Source of the DNA: Haemaphysalis longicornis
Lineage: Eukaryota > Arthropoda > Arachnida > Ixodida > Ixodidae
Length of the DNA: 64,000 bases
Assembly (NCBI GenBank): GCA_013339765.2
Contig: CM023457.1
Coordinates: 29,408,909-29,472,908 of the forward strand
Reading direction: 5' to 3'
The position numbers and the translations under genes are program-made. Each line of letters opens with the position of its first letter. The stretch's first letter is position 1. This document shows, piece after piece, positions 12,110 to 24,859 of this stretch. A model generated the notes under the pieces. The model saw only the letters and a list, made by a program, of their open reading frames with translations, was not told where the DNA came from and made no database searches.

Positions 12110-13965
12110 CTTAATAGTTGCTCAAAGCCATCAAGGGAGCGTGCGCACAGGAAGTTGCGGGCTTGTACCCACAGGGAAACGGAATATCTCATACAGCTTG
12201 TTGCTGATTTTCAGTTCTTACCTTTCTGTTTTCTAGACCTGCATGCGCACAGGAAATCAACAGAAGATAGAGTAAAGCTAAACACATGCTCCTTTAGAGG
12301 TGGTTTTATTGCAAAATAATTTTCTTCGGTAATTTTTCTATTAGAACAAGCAGCTTAACTTACTACTTACAACCTTGTACACTGTCCGAGCGGCTACCGT
12401 CGAATCATTATTGCTTTAGTTAGAACACATAATTAAAATAAACAACTATTATTCGTGCGTTCTTTCTTCTTTGCTTCGGCAATGCAACCTGCCCGTGTAG
12501 TTCCTCATTGGCCGTGGCTACAAAATCAGAACTGTTCATGGTTCTTGCAGTGTATTTGGTTGTGTATATTCAAGGCAATAGTAGGCGTAACTGATGGTGA
12601 GGTAGCTATAGTTTCGTAAGCGCACCAAAACGTTCAGCGTTTATGAGCGCGATTCAGAAATATGCGGGCATTTTTTTTACCGCTAACACTTTCCCAGGAG
12701 AGGTGGACGGGCCTTGGCATTTGTAAAGCACGGGGTTCATTGTGTGCATTCCACATGTGGACAAACAATTTGCCATTTGCAGGTACGTTCTGAAAAGAAA
12801 AAGTGAATGGTAATGGAAGTGGGATCTTAAACTAATTTTTTGAGAAAACATGCGCAAACATTTCGAGAGGTGATGCGTAACTGCACATTATAAATAAAAA
12901 AATGAAGAGGAGCATGACTTGCAATTCTTTGTAGCGTTTTAGTGAGGATGTAAACATAATAGCATTATATTTAAAGAATGAAAGATGACACAAACTAGAT
13001 AGACAATCTACCTTTCCCTTTGCGAGAAGGAAAACTACACTGGTGGCAGAAAATGATACGAATAAGGTTTACAAAGCGAAAATGGATAAAAATAAAAGCT
13101 AAATCTCCTGTAGTCCTTTCAAATTACGCAGTCGCCTCGTATCTACGGGTTTTCTTGTATTTAAACAAAATTTACTTCCGGGACTCAGACCAGCTTTGTA
13201 CCATCTAGCGCGAAAACGTATTGGATACTAGGACGCCGTGATGGTTGAATTATCACCCATTCCAACTAAACTCGGATGGGCCTCCTTTCAGTATTAGATG
13301 ATTGGTGCTGCAGGTGATTCTAAGTTTAGTCTGCAAAGCGAAAGGGCAGCAGATGACACCAAAAGCTTGCCTCACGTCAGCAGATTTTTCACAGGTGTCT
13401 CTGAACGATTCCTTATAAATAAAATAAGACAGAGGTTTTTTTTTTTTACTTTGAAAGACCAAGATCCCCTATTGCGATTTTTACTGCCCCCACGAACTCT
13501 GGGAATGAACATGCTAAAGAGGTTAGAGTGCCAGAATTTACGTTAGACTAGTTCTTCTAGTTCTCGCAGTTGGTAAATAGAACCCAAGTAGTCTTCTTGA
13601 CAGGCAGCAATAGGGTGCATCCACCTAATCGTCGCCAAAAAGTATAGTTTTCAAGTTTTCTTTAACCTTTCTCAGGACTTGTTTGGCTAATTGTCGGCAC
13701 AACAATTCAGTGGATGTTTCCTGAAGGCAACCAAAACAAAAAAATCAAAGGATAGAAAACCAACGAACGGATGAACAACCACCTTTGAGTGAGCTCTCTA
13801 CTCTTTTCAGCAAGACAGCTCCCCGAAGAGGCGTCTTTGGGGACAAAAAGGCCTGACAGTAGGAGAGAACATGTAAGAAGCAAAGATAGAGCTGATGGCA
13901 AGCCGCCGTTTTGTCACCATAAATTGACACCTTGGCAAGACAGGGCCGCTTGAAAGCTATGTTGC
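12110..13965. other. Anonymous sequence, no gene recognised
   Basis: Short overlapping frames only, none with a recognisable motif. No repeat with detectable termini. Confidence 0.45.
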
Positions 13966-13968
13966 ACT

Positions 13969-14150
13969 TGTCGCGGGGGCTCAGTGACTAAGGCAATGTG
14001 CTGCGGAGCCCAAGGACGCTGGATTAATTCCCAGACACGATGGTCGCTATTTTGTTCCCTAAAATGCGCGAAAAACAACGGCGGGTACTTCAAACAACTT
14101 TTAGAGCCTTCGAGCCCACGACGGCAGGCGATATCAGGAGCAGATTCTGG
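13969..14150 (+). mobile_element. tRNA-derived SINE, Ruka-like, internally deleted
   Basis: The head GGGGGCTCAGTGACTAAGGC matches a tRNA A-box region, and TGGATTAATTCCCAG about 50 nt later matches a decayed B box. The body AAAATGCGCGAAAA and the tail GAGCCTTCGAGCCCACGACGGC resemble parts of the Ruka SINE of hard ticks as I remember it. The segment between body and tail seems shortened. No target duplication was found. Confidence 0.5.
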
Positions 14151-14504
14151 TTTTGTACACTTAGTATGAAACTGTGTGAGGCCAAGTGCTCCCTAATCAG
14201 TGGTATGGTTCCACGTTAACACTCTCGCCATAAAACGTCATGGTAGCCAATGTTATTAGTGAAGCAGAGAACAGTTCACGCCATGATTACTCCTACAGCT
14301 TCATTCCCCGCTGGTTGAGGAACGCGTTTCGCAAGCGGCGTTGAGAACAAGCAACTGGCCTCAACTAAGGCATTGTTTTCGTGTCGGAGAGTCCCACCTA
14401 CACTGAGTGTCAAAAAAAGCCCTCTGTAACGATAAGGATGGTTAGAACGCGAAACTGTCTCCCATGCAACCCAACTACAAACTCCTTCGACCGTGTCGGA
14501 ATGG

Positions 14505-14640
14505 AGTAATAGGATTCACGTTTGCTTCATAACCTCCGGTAGCCAGGTTGGATTCTGACCACGAGAACCGTTTTTTCCCTGAGGCACTTCGCCTCTTTTT
14601 TATCACCACCATCATCCTCAGGTGCCCCTTGTGGAATTTC
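14505..14640 (+). mobile_element. SINE-like repeat, same family as 24.86-25.13 kb
   Basis: CTTCATAACCTCCGGTAGCCAGG, GATTCTGACCACGAGAACCG, a T run, CTGAGGCACTTCGCC and a final ATCACCACCATCATC tract occur in the same order at 24890-25130. The GATTC-like B box suggests a tRNA-derived head. Confidence 0.45.
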
Positions 14641-16060
14641 TTTTGTGTAAAGTTGGATTTTGTTCAGCGCATTCGGTGGTGCGATTTACGGTGAAAGTTA
14701 GCACATACAAAGCTTAGCTTTAAAACAGGCTGCAGTGGAATGACACAACACGTTAATTTGCCAACGACGCTCCTTAATACGACAATGCAGCCACTGCGAA
14801 CGTGGCAAACAGAGAGGCTCATGTCGAACTCTCCGTAGTTTGTAAGCCGACTGAAATATATTTAAAAATATCTATAGCCAATTATTGTTTTTACTGGAGT
14901 GCAGGGGAAGCGTTTTTGGTGTTTGCAGTGATGTCGCATCCATTTATTTTTATGTTTCTCGAAACTTCGTGGCAAGAACACTTTGAAAGGCTTACATCTG
15001 AAGAAGTCTCGATATGGCAGGGCAGTTTTAGGGAGACATGGTGAAGGACGGAACATGCAAGCTACCTCTGTACAAAGGAGAAGAAAAAAAAACGAAACAG
15101 CAGAGCGAAGGGCAGGCGTGGTGCCAACACCAGAAGAGCATCAGCTTATTGACCGTATCCAGGCAGCAAAGGAAGTAGTCCAGCCTTTCCTGTGAACCAG
15201 AATATGGAGTGGGGACAAAGGAAGCGGTCTGGTTGCCGCAGAATATCGCCCCTGGCCGAAAGATCGGGCGGTGAAGAGGGTGCTATTTTTGACAAAACTT
15301 TCCGTCTCGAAAATGAAGGTATTTGTCTGCTTTCAGAAAATATCGCGATTTCTTTCTGGTGCAAAGAGCTCCGGGCAGGCAAGGGATAATTACTTGTCCG
15401 TGTCCCGTCTCCAGGGTGCGCTAGACGCACTTGCTTTTTCAATTTACTTCTTTGAGATTTGTTAATGAGTAGTCACCCCCCCCTCCCCCCTTCCGGCCCT
15501 CCACCTTGTTTTTATTGCGTTTTCTGCTTTCTTCAGCGAGTATACTTACGGGAACTTTCTGGAAGCAACGTTTTCTGAAGTTGAGAACACAGCTCATAAA
15601 GAGCCTGCGAAAGAATCCAAGGATGAATCTGCCCAACAAGCCACGCTTCTGCAGTGTGCGCCAAGAAAAATGTAATGAGTACCTGGAGAGAAAATTAATT
15701 TTTTTGGTGTCGAGATTAAGCAACACATTACCTAAATCATTCTTAAAGCAAGGCGAGCTACTGAATCAATTTGTGTATTGCCTATGATTTTAATAGTATG
15801 GGGGGGGTGGGGGGAGGGGGCAGACGGGTTGAATTGGAGCCAGAATACTTGAGCCACTAGAGATTTGCCGATGTCTGTCTTCTTCAGTTAATCAGAAGAA
15901 CAACTGCAAGAATAGTTTGGTTGATTCCTCTGTCATAGGAATGGGTAAAACACGAAAGTAAAATCCGCAGCGAAATCTCCAGCTGAACATGATTTGTGGT
16001 TCGGCGGCTGTCTTGTGGGCGGGCTTGGGAGTGACGTCCTGCTGGCGCGTCGCTTCGGCA
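14640..16060. other. Mostly anonymous, with two G/C homopolymer-rich tracts
   Basis: A C-rich run at about 15472-15497 and a G-rich run at 15799-15822 (with GGGGGGGG and GGGGGGAGGGGG) could form i-motif or quadruplex structures. No coding frame with recognisable content. Confidence 0.45.
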
Positions 16061-16062
16061 AA

Positions 16063-16345
16063 GGTGTACCGGCGTCATTTCCGTGACCGCTACGACATCA
16101 GTGAAATCTTGGTGTATCCCGGCACAAAACAGTCTCGTGTTAAAATATAAAAACCCGTAAACGAAAAACCGTAGGTATAACGTACTCTGTAGTATAAAGG
16201 TTGCTTTCCCGCAAGAAAACCTTGTGAGCAGGGGTGCGACCTTTAAAGGCCACTTGCTTCATTGTACTGGCGTCATTTCCGTGACGGTTATGACGTCATG
16301 TGAAATCTTCCTGTATCCGGGAATAAAACACTTGCGTGTTAAAAA
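16063..16345. repeat. Pair of diverged direct repeats (~83 bp, ~199-bp period)
   Basis: 16063-16147 and 16262-16345 share GGCGTCATTTCCGTGAC, a TACGACATCA/TGACGTCATG segment, GTGAAATCTT, TGTATCC and CGTGTTAAAA in order. This is a local duplication of unknown origin, not a long tandem array. Confidence 0.65.
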
Positions 16346-16349
16346 GGCT

Positions 16350-17690
16350 TGAAAAGTAACATTCAAAAAGCCTTTTTGTAGGAATACGCATTATTATCGG
16401 GAATTCATGACTAATGTCACATAGACACGCGGAACCAACACCTTTAGCCTAAGTCATAAAACGTAAGGCGCAATGCTCTTTCTTTTGTTTTACATCTGCT
16501 TACGCCGCTAAGAGAGGGAAGGTAGGGGAGAAGGCGTGAGCAGACAAGAATTTCTGGCCTTTGCAATAACTTACTGGTAGCTGTTCTGCGAGCGGGTTGA
16601 TTAATGAAAGCACTCGTGTTCGCCCGTTTCGACGCTTTGTCATTAAGAACGCTGACGTAAGCTATCGGCTGCTTTCGTATTACAGTCGCGCGGCTGGCAT
16701 GGTGGCTTCGAGGTATAAGAGTTTTGTCGAGCATGGAAGAATCATAATTAATACCCACCGTGTCGAACAGTGCCCATACATACTTCCTTGTTTTACATAC
16801 ATCTTTTGCCGGCATTTGTGGGCAGGGTGCGGCTCGATTTCTGATATCGTAATCGGGAATTGTTTCTCTCCTTCTCAGTAAATGTACATTGTCTTTTTCT
16901 TCTTCTAAAGCTGAACGAGAAATGGCGAGAGTATTCGGAGTCTTCATTTATTGAATTACAAAATGTTTGCTTGTATGAACAATTTTTTCTTGAATGCATG
17001 TACGAGCAAAGTGCTCAATTGATTCGTACAAAATGCCCATCCGCTGACCTTGAAGACCTTAAAAGGGCGCTCGATTTACCGTATAGTAGAGTCTAACGAC
17101 TATCTAAGGAAATGTTCCCGCCAGTAAAGTGGCGCAAATCATCCAGAAAAAGGTGTAGGGTGATTGAATCAGGCCGCACATTTCTGTCATTACATTCATA
17201 CAGTGCTCGCTTTAAGGACTTTACTGGCCTTTTTTGACGGTTTGTACGTATTGAAACTATACGTGAATTGAATAGCAGCGATAGTTTTTAAATGCAACTT
17301 ATAGACCTGCCTCACACTCTGACGTCACCGAGTTGCGCTGGCGCTGCGATCAGGGGCGACTGTTGTGAAAGCGGTGGCGACACAAATTTTGTGGGCATTT
17401 CAGTGGGAAACGCCGAAATTTCCTTTACTTTTCTTGTGAACGTGACGTATGTAGTAAGAACGGAACTCAGGAAACATGATAGAACAGGTATCGTGTTGCC
17501 TTCATTACTACAGTTCTAGTTTGCGGATCTCAAATAAATACCTCATACTTATCCTCTTAACGATTTAAATTACCACCAGACGTTTCTTGGCATTGAATTG
17601 CCCCGGTAAATTTTAAACGCGACAAATTCACATGTGGGCAATCTCCGGCCTCTAATAACTAAAATTGGGAGAAAGGTAGAATGTGACATA
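16350..17690. other. Anonymous sequence, includes a 167-codon frame of no known family
   Basis: The minus frame 16947-16444 is 167 codons long, but one or two frames this long are expected by chance in 64 kb. I see no domain, signal peptide or codon pattern that supports it. Confidence 0.4.
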
Positions 17691-17699
17691 CTGCCCGTC

Positions 17700-18562
17700 A
17701 TGATCACTTTATCGGTAAAAAGTAACAGTGTTACAGTAATAGTTACCTGAACCAAAAAAGTAACCACCTGTTGCAGTTTCAATAGCAGAGTTACCAAAAG
17801 TAACTTGTTACAGTACAGGTACTGTGAAAAGTTAACGTCGTTACTTTTCCGTCACGGTATAACACTAAGTAAGAAATCGCAAACCAAACGATACAGTTTA
17901 TTTAATAGACATGTAGGAATGTATGCGGGTAGTCAAAATTGCACGTGTTAAATGTCTAAACGAACGGAACCTAAAAGGGGAAACCGCAAGCCCGACTACA
18001 ACAACCTTTGTGTACGCCTCCTTTTGCTGCATCAACTGTATTGTTGAGGCACTCTTGGGGGTGGGGGGAATTTATTTTCAGAACTCATTATAATTTAGTA
18101 TGAGTAGGTTATCAAAGTTGGCATCCGAGATATTCCCCCTTTTCGGAGGTTAATTTCCAGTTTATATTCTTTATCTTGCTTCCGCTCCACTTAAGACGAA
18201 GGAAAAGGTTTAAGAAATCACATCTAAGACTGACTCATACTTATGTTTTCTGCAGGGAAGATAATCGTCTTAGCGAGCTCCTCTCCTAAATTTTGAAGGT
18301 AGCCGCTTTGTGGGAACATGAAATGTGGAGAGGATATGAAAAAGGAGAAACTCTGAATGAGTGGTGCTGTTGAAACTTTTTAATAAAAAACGGAAGTAAC
18401 TGTGATGATATTTTTTGTTACAGCTACTGCGTAAAAAGTAACAGGGTTACAGTTACAAGTACCCCTAACGTAAAGGCAACTAGTTACCGTTACAAGTTAC
18501 CGTAAAAAGTAACTAGTTACCGGTAATGCGTTACTAGTAAATAGTTACTGCCCAAAAATGCA
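17700..18562. mobile_element. Foldback-type DNA element with GTAAC-rich inverted ends
   Basis: Both ends are packed with GTAAC/GTTAC units: AAAGTAACAGTGTTACAG, AAAAGTAACTTGTTACAG on the left; AGTAACTAGTTACCGG, GTTACTAGTAAATAGTTACTG on the right. The ends can pair with each other and with themselves, as in foldback or long-TIR nonautonomous elements. The centre (17.88-18.4 kb) is unrelated AT-rich sequence without transposase motifs. Exact termini and target duplication are not resolved. Confidence 0.6.
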
Positions 18563-18564
18563 TA

Positions 18565-19595
18565 CTTCCCACCAATACACAAAAATATTATTGGACACTT
18601 TGTTACGAGCAATGAACTAATACCAGAAACTTTTGCGCGACTTCAACATTCGGTGTTTTATTTTTTGTACTTCCTTCGTTTTCAGCCAGTTGGCATTGTC
18701 TCACTTTCTCAGCTCTATTTACTGACGTCTGAATTAAGCGAATTATTTTTCGTGCGCGCTTCGAGCTCCTCGGTGTATTTTTTTTCCTTTGTGTTACGCT
18801 CTGAATCATTGCAGACGGGTACTAGACAGCTTCCCGCAAAGAAAAGTTAGTTATAACACCTGCTCTAAAGAGTTAAATATAGCAAAGTCAGAACTTTCGT
18901 GCTAAACAAAGCAAGCTCTCAACTCCACATCTGCAGCATGACCTAACATTTTTTCTATTTGCTTCTAGTGTTGTCCCACCGGGGAAGCTTTGTGAAGGTG
19001 TTTTTTCTTGCGGTAAATAGAAATTTCTTACGCTCTCCTACGTGTTTTATTTCTGGCGGACGCGACAGCGAAGAAGACACGCAAGAATCGAGAGTTAAAT
19101 TTAGAGAGAGTGAAGTGGATTCCTATTAGCCGCAAGATCTTCACACCACGAAGAGCACTGAGCGAAAATCCCTGCGGTATTTTTTTGTTCGTTTTTCTTC
19201 TCAGATTAAAGTTTGGCCAAGTAGCTGCTAAAATTCCCAGGACTTCTACCGCCAATCTCGCCCACGTCGCAAATGCTTCTACGCTGAATTTCGAATCATT
19301 CTCCTGGAAAATTCCGAGTTCTTGACTTGAGATGCAATTGCGAGTAGGGACAGCTTACCTACATCAGGTTCTGCACTCTGCTGAATTAAGCGTGGTTTTA
19401 TGGATAACTTTGAGTGTGCCTTCATAAAAACGGTAGCTATAAGCCTATTGAGCAACTTGATTATAATTGACGAAATACGAGTGGTAAAAAATTTCATCAA
19501 AATTGATAACGCCTTTATATGTAAACAATATATGTAAGTCCCCTTCACCCTGAATGACTACCCCACTCAGTCGTTGGACAAATTGCGTTCGTATA
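18565..19595. other. Anonymous sequence, no gene recognised
   Basis: AT-rich with short frames on both strands. No motif-bearing product. Confidence 0.45.
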
Positions 19596-19629
19596 AATGC
19601 ACAAAAAATGCACCGCAGTACAGCCTCCT

Positions 19630-19730
19630 GGGTACCCTATAATCGGTACGGCAGCGGACGCGTATTTCGGGGGCCGTGGGTTCGAGTGTCACGCGGTCAG
19701 CAATAATTTTTAACAGCGGAGCTGTTGTTA
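19630..19730 (+). repeat. tRNA-like SINE fragment with AACAGC hairpin
   Basis: An A-box-like TAATCGGTACGG and a B-box-like GTGGGTTCGAGTGTC lie about 40 nt apart, followed by the TTTTAACAGCGGAGCTGTT hairpin motif seen at two other sites. The layout suggests a tRNA-derived short interspersed repeat. The GC-rich flank 19740-20070 holds no further recognisable feature. Confidence 0.45.
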
Positions 19731-20079
19731 CTGGCCGTAAGTTCGAAGTTCGTGCGCGCCAAAAACGCCCCGCGAGGAACTTTATCGCGTAGGCGTCGGG
19801 CAGCTGTCCCATTACCCACTCTACAACGGAAAGACACGTAATAGCGGCCGCCGCAACTTTCGAGAGGAGCGTGAGCATGCGCTCACTGTCGGAGAGCCCT
19901 TTGCGCGGGCGCTCGCATCGTCGTCCGCATGCGCTCAGTATCGTACAAGAGACCTCCCGCGGAACGTCTTCGCAGCTCTCGGCATGGCCCGGCCGCGGGT
20001 AGTTCGCATGCCGAGGAAGAGGCCGCGAATCTAAAGACGGGGCGTGCTACTGAAACCATGTGTCCGCCAATGCTCTCCT

Positions 20080-21605
20080 ACAGCAGCTTCGCGATTTAAG
20101 TCTTGTGCATGAGTGCAAGCTTCCCAAGACTTTTTTTATCCAACGATTAATTCAACAAAATTATATTGCCACATAAAAATGTTGGACTATTTCCCCAATG
20201 CTTTTATGGCATTCATAACTTAAGGCCTTCCTTTCTGTATTATTCACCGAAGCAGACTTTTATTATCCCCGTTCACTGTATATAGTGCCCTGTACCACTT
20301 GTTAGGAGTTAAAAATGTTGCATATAAAGTTTTATACTTTACTAAAGAAAACAAATCATGCTACAAAAGGGCTGTTACAGCCTGTAAATATACAACAGTA
20401 ATGACGCAAGTCGCTGAAAGGAAGAGTGAAAGATTAAAAGAAATAAGACATTGAAAAAGTGGCAAAATTGGTACGGGGGAGAGAATTGATTAACAAATAA
20501 GAATGCGTTAACTCAAACATGGATGAAGAACAAAAGACGAATATGCAAAAGCCTATTTTGTGGAGTATGGGGGGGGGGTGTAACTCATGGCTCAGCCTAT
20601 GAACGTTTACTGGGGAAGGAATACGTGAAGCCAAGCACTGAAGAGTTGCATTACTTTTACCATGCACATTCACGCACGCTGCCCGCGGAAGATGAAAAGC
20701 ATAAAGAAACTCAATTTCCGCTTTAGGTGTGGAATAAACTTGACGGGCCTGGCAGCAAAAACAGTTACCCGGTACGAAGGTTGATAAAAAGTCATTACAT
20801 GTCACGCGAAAAGGGCATCAACGTGCGGCAGAGCGTGCATAGAAAAGCAAAAAAAACATAAAATATCTGCTAGGATGTCGCTTAGTTCTCCCTGACTTTC
20901 TCGCTTTGATGGCTGGTCTCTCCGGTAAAAAGTTTTGGGGGCTAGGGTCCTTCCATATGCGGCCGCCGGCACGGAAGATTCGTCAAAAAAAACGACCGAG
21001 AATTACTCGCACCGTTATGGGCACAAATGGAAAGAAGAGTAGTTTTGGTTAGGCGGAGGTTAGTGCTTCAATCTGCCTGTATGAGGATTACAAAACTTTC
21101 AAACCGGGGATCCGGGAGGAACGGCTGCATTGCGTCTAGTCTGACTGTTTGCGTTTCTTGCGGGGGACCACTTATGCAGTCTGGAAAAGGACATTCGACG
21201 TCTAACAGCCAAGCAATGGTTCCTGGTGGGCGCTGATTGAAGTAAGAGGGAGCAAGTTAGAGTTATGTGGTAATTGCAGTAGTTGTGTTTAGGTTTTAAA
21301 AAATCTGATTTCTTCTAGCAAAGAGTTTGGAATAAAACCAGCATGCTGAATCACAGGCGAGACTGATGTACAAAAATGCACGAATCAAACAAGAGACCCC
21401 AGGTAATCGAATCGGCTTGTCAATTGACGAATTTAAAACAAACAAATTTTGAATTTGTTCCATGAAAAGCGAAATGCGCGTTTAAATAGCACATATTAGT
21501 TACGGTACCTTACTGACGATTTAAGCAATTCTTCGGTGATCGCTGAGCAGCCTTGTTGCAACGTGTGTGCTTTGCTGTTATTAGCAACCTCTAGTTGACA
21601 ATTAT
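20080..21605. other. Anonymous sequence, no gene recognised
   Basis: Short frames only. A GGGGGGGG run near 20570. Nothing I can assign. Confidence 0.45.
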
Positions 21606-21614
21606 TGACAACTG

Positions 21615-21717
21615 TGGACTCGAGCAGCGCAGGACAGCAGGGTTTGGAGGTCAATGTGAGAGGCCTTCGTCCTGCAGTTTACCTGACCAGGATGATGATG
21701 ATGATGATGATGATGAT
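21615..21717 (+). mobile_element. 3' end of an RTE-type LINE with (GAT)n tail
   Basis: The plus strand TGGAGGTCAATGTGAGAGGCC onward reads WRSM, stop, EAFVLQFT, stop, then nine GAT units. RTE-clade elements characteristically end in a short 3' UTR and a small tandem tail, and their ORF2 C-terminus often resembles W-R-x-x-x-E-A-x-V-L-Q. Only about 100 bp survives, so this is a heavily 5'-truncated copy. Confidence 0.55.
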
Positions 21718-21719
21718 CC

Positions 21720-23905
21720 GACATTATAACCGCAATGAACCCGGACTGAAAATAAAATCTCCTTGCGGTTATATATCAGTCTCTGTAATTGACTAGCCAC
21801 ATTCAAGCACAGAAAGCCTACCATACAGCCTTTGTGCCGGTGATGTACCGCGTTCTTTTTTGGCTACTGAACGTGTCGTTTTGACACAGTATAGTTGCTG
21901 GTTACCCTCTTAGTGTCTAGTTGGGTACTGGAAAGGCACGGTATGAATTCCCGATCTCGGCGAATATTTTGTTTTCTGGTTGACTTTACAGTATGAAAAA
22001 CCCCACTTGGCTGCAAAAAACCTGTGGTCGACGAGGGAATAACTGCACGCCAAGCAACAAGCACCTCGGAGCGAACCCAAAACAATTCCTCGCAACGTGC
22101 AGCAACTCATAGCGAAATATTCCACGTGTAGGGCAAGTTTGCGTGACAAATGTTTATCGTGAAATGTGAGAGAACATTTGAAGCGGTTCTCGGCTTCCTA
22201 ATAGCTGCCAGCAGGCATTTACATTGGCGTCGGTAACACTGATAGCGCTGATCAGAGGAATTCTAATGCCGGCCGAATGCGCACCTCAAAGCTGTTAATT
22301 TAAAAGGGCCAACAGGTCAGGCTCATAATTTCTAAATTATCAGAAAGGGTTACAGCATATGAGCGCAAAACAATTACGTCGTCGAACTTCAATACTATGT
22401 TGTCTGAATCGCGAAGGTTCATTTATATAGTTCATGAAGCAGTCGCGAAAGTGAATGCAGCTAGTATATGGTAAGTGATGTCTATTTGTGGACCTTATGA
22501 ATGCATATAAAAGAAAACACTTGTTCTGTTAGAAAAAAACTGTCGTTCAGTCTACCCAAGCTTTCGAAGGCGCTTCCAAATGATGTCCACTTCATCTCCA
22601 GGACTTCGTCAGATTGTCCTGAAATTCCTGCTTCCGTGTCCCACCTTTTTCACCTTCTTCATGCATCGCAATAAACGTAAGCGCTTACTGGGGTTTAACG
22701 GAGGAATCAAGGCGGCATATGATTTGCTCTGTGAGCTGAAAAGAACGAAGTGATGTGTTTAACCACGAGGCTGATGTTAACGAAGATAAACCATTCCCGT
22801 CGAACAAAAATTTAAATTTTATTCACAACCCTCTTACTAATGAACACGGAAAGCGGATATAAATACGGAAAGCTGACGCTTATCCCTGACAGGCCTTGCC
22901 ATTTACGTGACGTGCCTACTCCGGATTCAATATAAATCCTTGCATTATTAGTGTTTTGCAGCAGGCTAGCTATGCATAAATCAGAGTTAAATTCTGGAAG
23001 CTCTTTTTAGGGGAGTGAAACGTCCTTGATGTTCGCTGGCATAGACAACATTAGCAGAACAAGAGTAAGAACAACCCCATTTCTGTATAATGCTTTTCTT
23101 CATCTCTTGTCGCGGTTTCGTAATATTGCTGGGGAGTCGATATGGGTTTGAAAACTGTGCAACTAGCTATTCCAGATGTATTATTAAGCACACGAATTTT
23201 CGTTTTCGGGAAAATTTACAGAGGGACAGAAAAAAACGAAAATGAGAGAAAGAAAAGGCAGAGAAGTGTCTCCAAAAATAAACAAACCAATCGTAGGTTA
23301 CGTAAAGTTATGCTCACTGCTTGCTGAAGTTCTGTATTTCTGACTGTGTACTGAGTTCTCGTTTTGTTGGTGTCTGTTAATTTTCCTCAGTCATCTCCCT
23401 TTAATGCTCGTCCTCATAATTTCTTTCTACCAGAGATGTAAATAAAAGCCTCGAACTCCACTGCTTCCTGTCAACAACTTCTGACGCTGCATAAACTCCT
23501 AAGAATGCAAGAAGTAAGACCCAGGGCCTAGAAGTCAGGAACCTCTTCTAGACAGAGAAATAAGCTTCAAATTTTATCAACTTAGCAGCGGATTACGTAC
23601 TGACAAAACATGTTGCAAAGAAACGCACGCGCTGGAGTGTATCAGCCCGCTCACTTGCTTTTGCAAAAATTAGCCTCTTCCATAAGAGACAAAAATTACT
23701 GCCTACGCGACTTTGTCCATAATAGTTCGGTCTCAAGAATGATTAAAATAAAGACGCCGAATGCGCTTCATGCCTCACAAAGTTAAATAAATTCACATAA
23801 ACCCCCTATTCACGAAATGGGAAAAAATTTCTGAATTATGTACAGCTACTGTACTGGCCAAAACAGGCATAATTTATTCCGTAAGGAGGTCACACTCTTA
23901 GTGCC
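21720..23905. other. Anonymous sequence, no gene recognised
   Basis: No family motifs, no microsatellite longer than a few units and no detectable terminal repeats. Confidence 0.45.
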
Positions 23906-23911
23906 TTTACC

Positions 23912-24184
23912 TCAGGTCTTACTCCGAGGTAATGTTTTGCCGTCTCCCTTAATATATAATAAATAAAAGTCATGCTGGAAACACCGTTGTCTTAAAAGGC
24001 CGAACGCAATTTCGTTGTCGCTTCGCCTGTTATCCTTAAACGGTTGTGAATGGTCGCTCAGCCAGACAGCGCGGTATCCTTTCTCGAGGCTTCCATGGAT
24101 GTCGTTTATCTTTCCTTGCTCGAAGAACATAGATACTGGCTGGGACAGTTTCTGACGACTTGGGCGTATTCGAGATGAAAACAA
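23912..24184 (-). other. Open frame, possible exon, unrecognised
   Basis: A 90-codon minus frame with a mixed, globular-looking composition (segment SLEKGYRAVWLSDHSQPF at about residues 32-49). No family recognised. The length is well within chance, so I treat it as a weak candidate. Confidence 0.15.
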
Positions 24185-24189
24185 ATATA

Positions 24190-24855
24190 CACTGAAAGCT
24201 ATGCTTGCGTGAGGAACACACCATCATTCTTTATCAACTCGTGCAAATGTTTTAACCCTATTTATTCTCGTCTTGTTTTGTTTGAATAGGAGGGGGAATA
24301 AACGCCTTTGTAGGAGTGTCGGTGCTGGCGAAGAGTCCTTATTCCAGGACTCCGCGGGGACATCTGGGCTCCTTGGGCTCCCTTTACCAGCCAAAGCTTC
24401 AAATGTATCCTCAACACCGTAAAATAGTCAGCTGTATTTCCGAAGTGTGCTCCTCAAAATATTCCAGACGGAAGTGAAGCTGCGTGGTTTCCACTCGAAT
24501 ACAGTCAGTGGAAACTTGGTGTAGTTCGCCTCCTTTGTCTAGTAAATGTACTGGAGATTCAACCGCAGCGAGCCTAGCGTTAATATCGGAGCCAGTTTTT
24601 ATAACTTGCTTTCGCTTGAATCAACTTCATCTAATTCTTTTCTAAGTTCATCATGCGAAATGACTCATTGAATGATACTCATAACTTGTTCAGACTGTAA
24701 TAGCATGATCTGAGACGTCGGGGAAACTAGATTTCGCTTAACCTCGCGTCACATTTGTGTTACTTCTCTTTTTAGGAGAAACATGGGTAAAATGCGAAGC
24801 TTTCCGGCATGCAACGTGAACCAAAGACATATTCCAAAATCCAAACTCCTTCCAC
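24190..24855. other. Anonymous sequence, no gene recognised
   Basis: Nothing recognisable on either strand. Confidence 0.45.
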
Positions 24856-24859
24856 CATG

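Noticed and set aside
16444..16947. 167-codon minus-strand open frame
   Set aside because: About one or two such frames are expected by chance in six frames of 64 kb. No motif, low-complexity pattern or splice context supports it.
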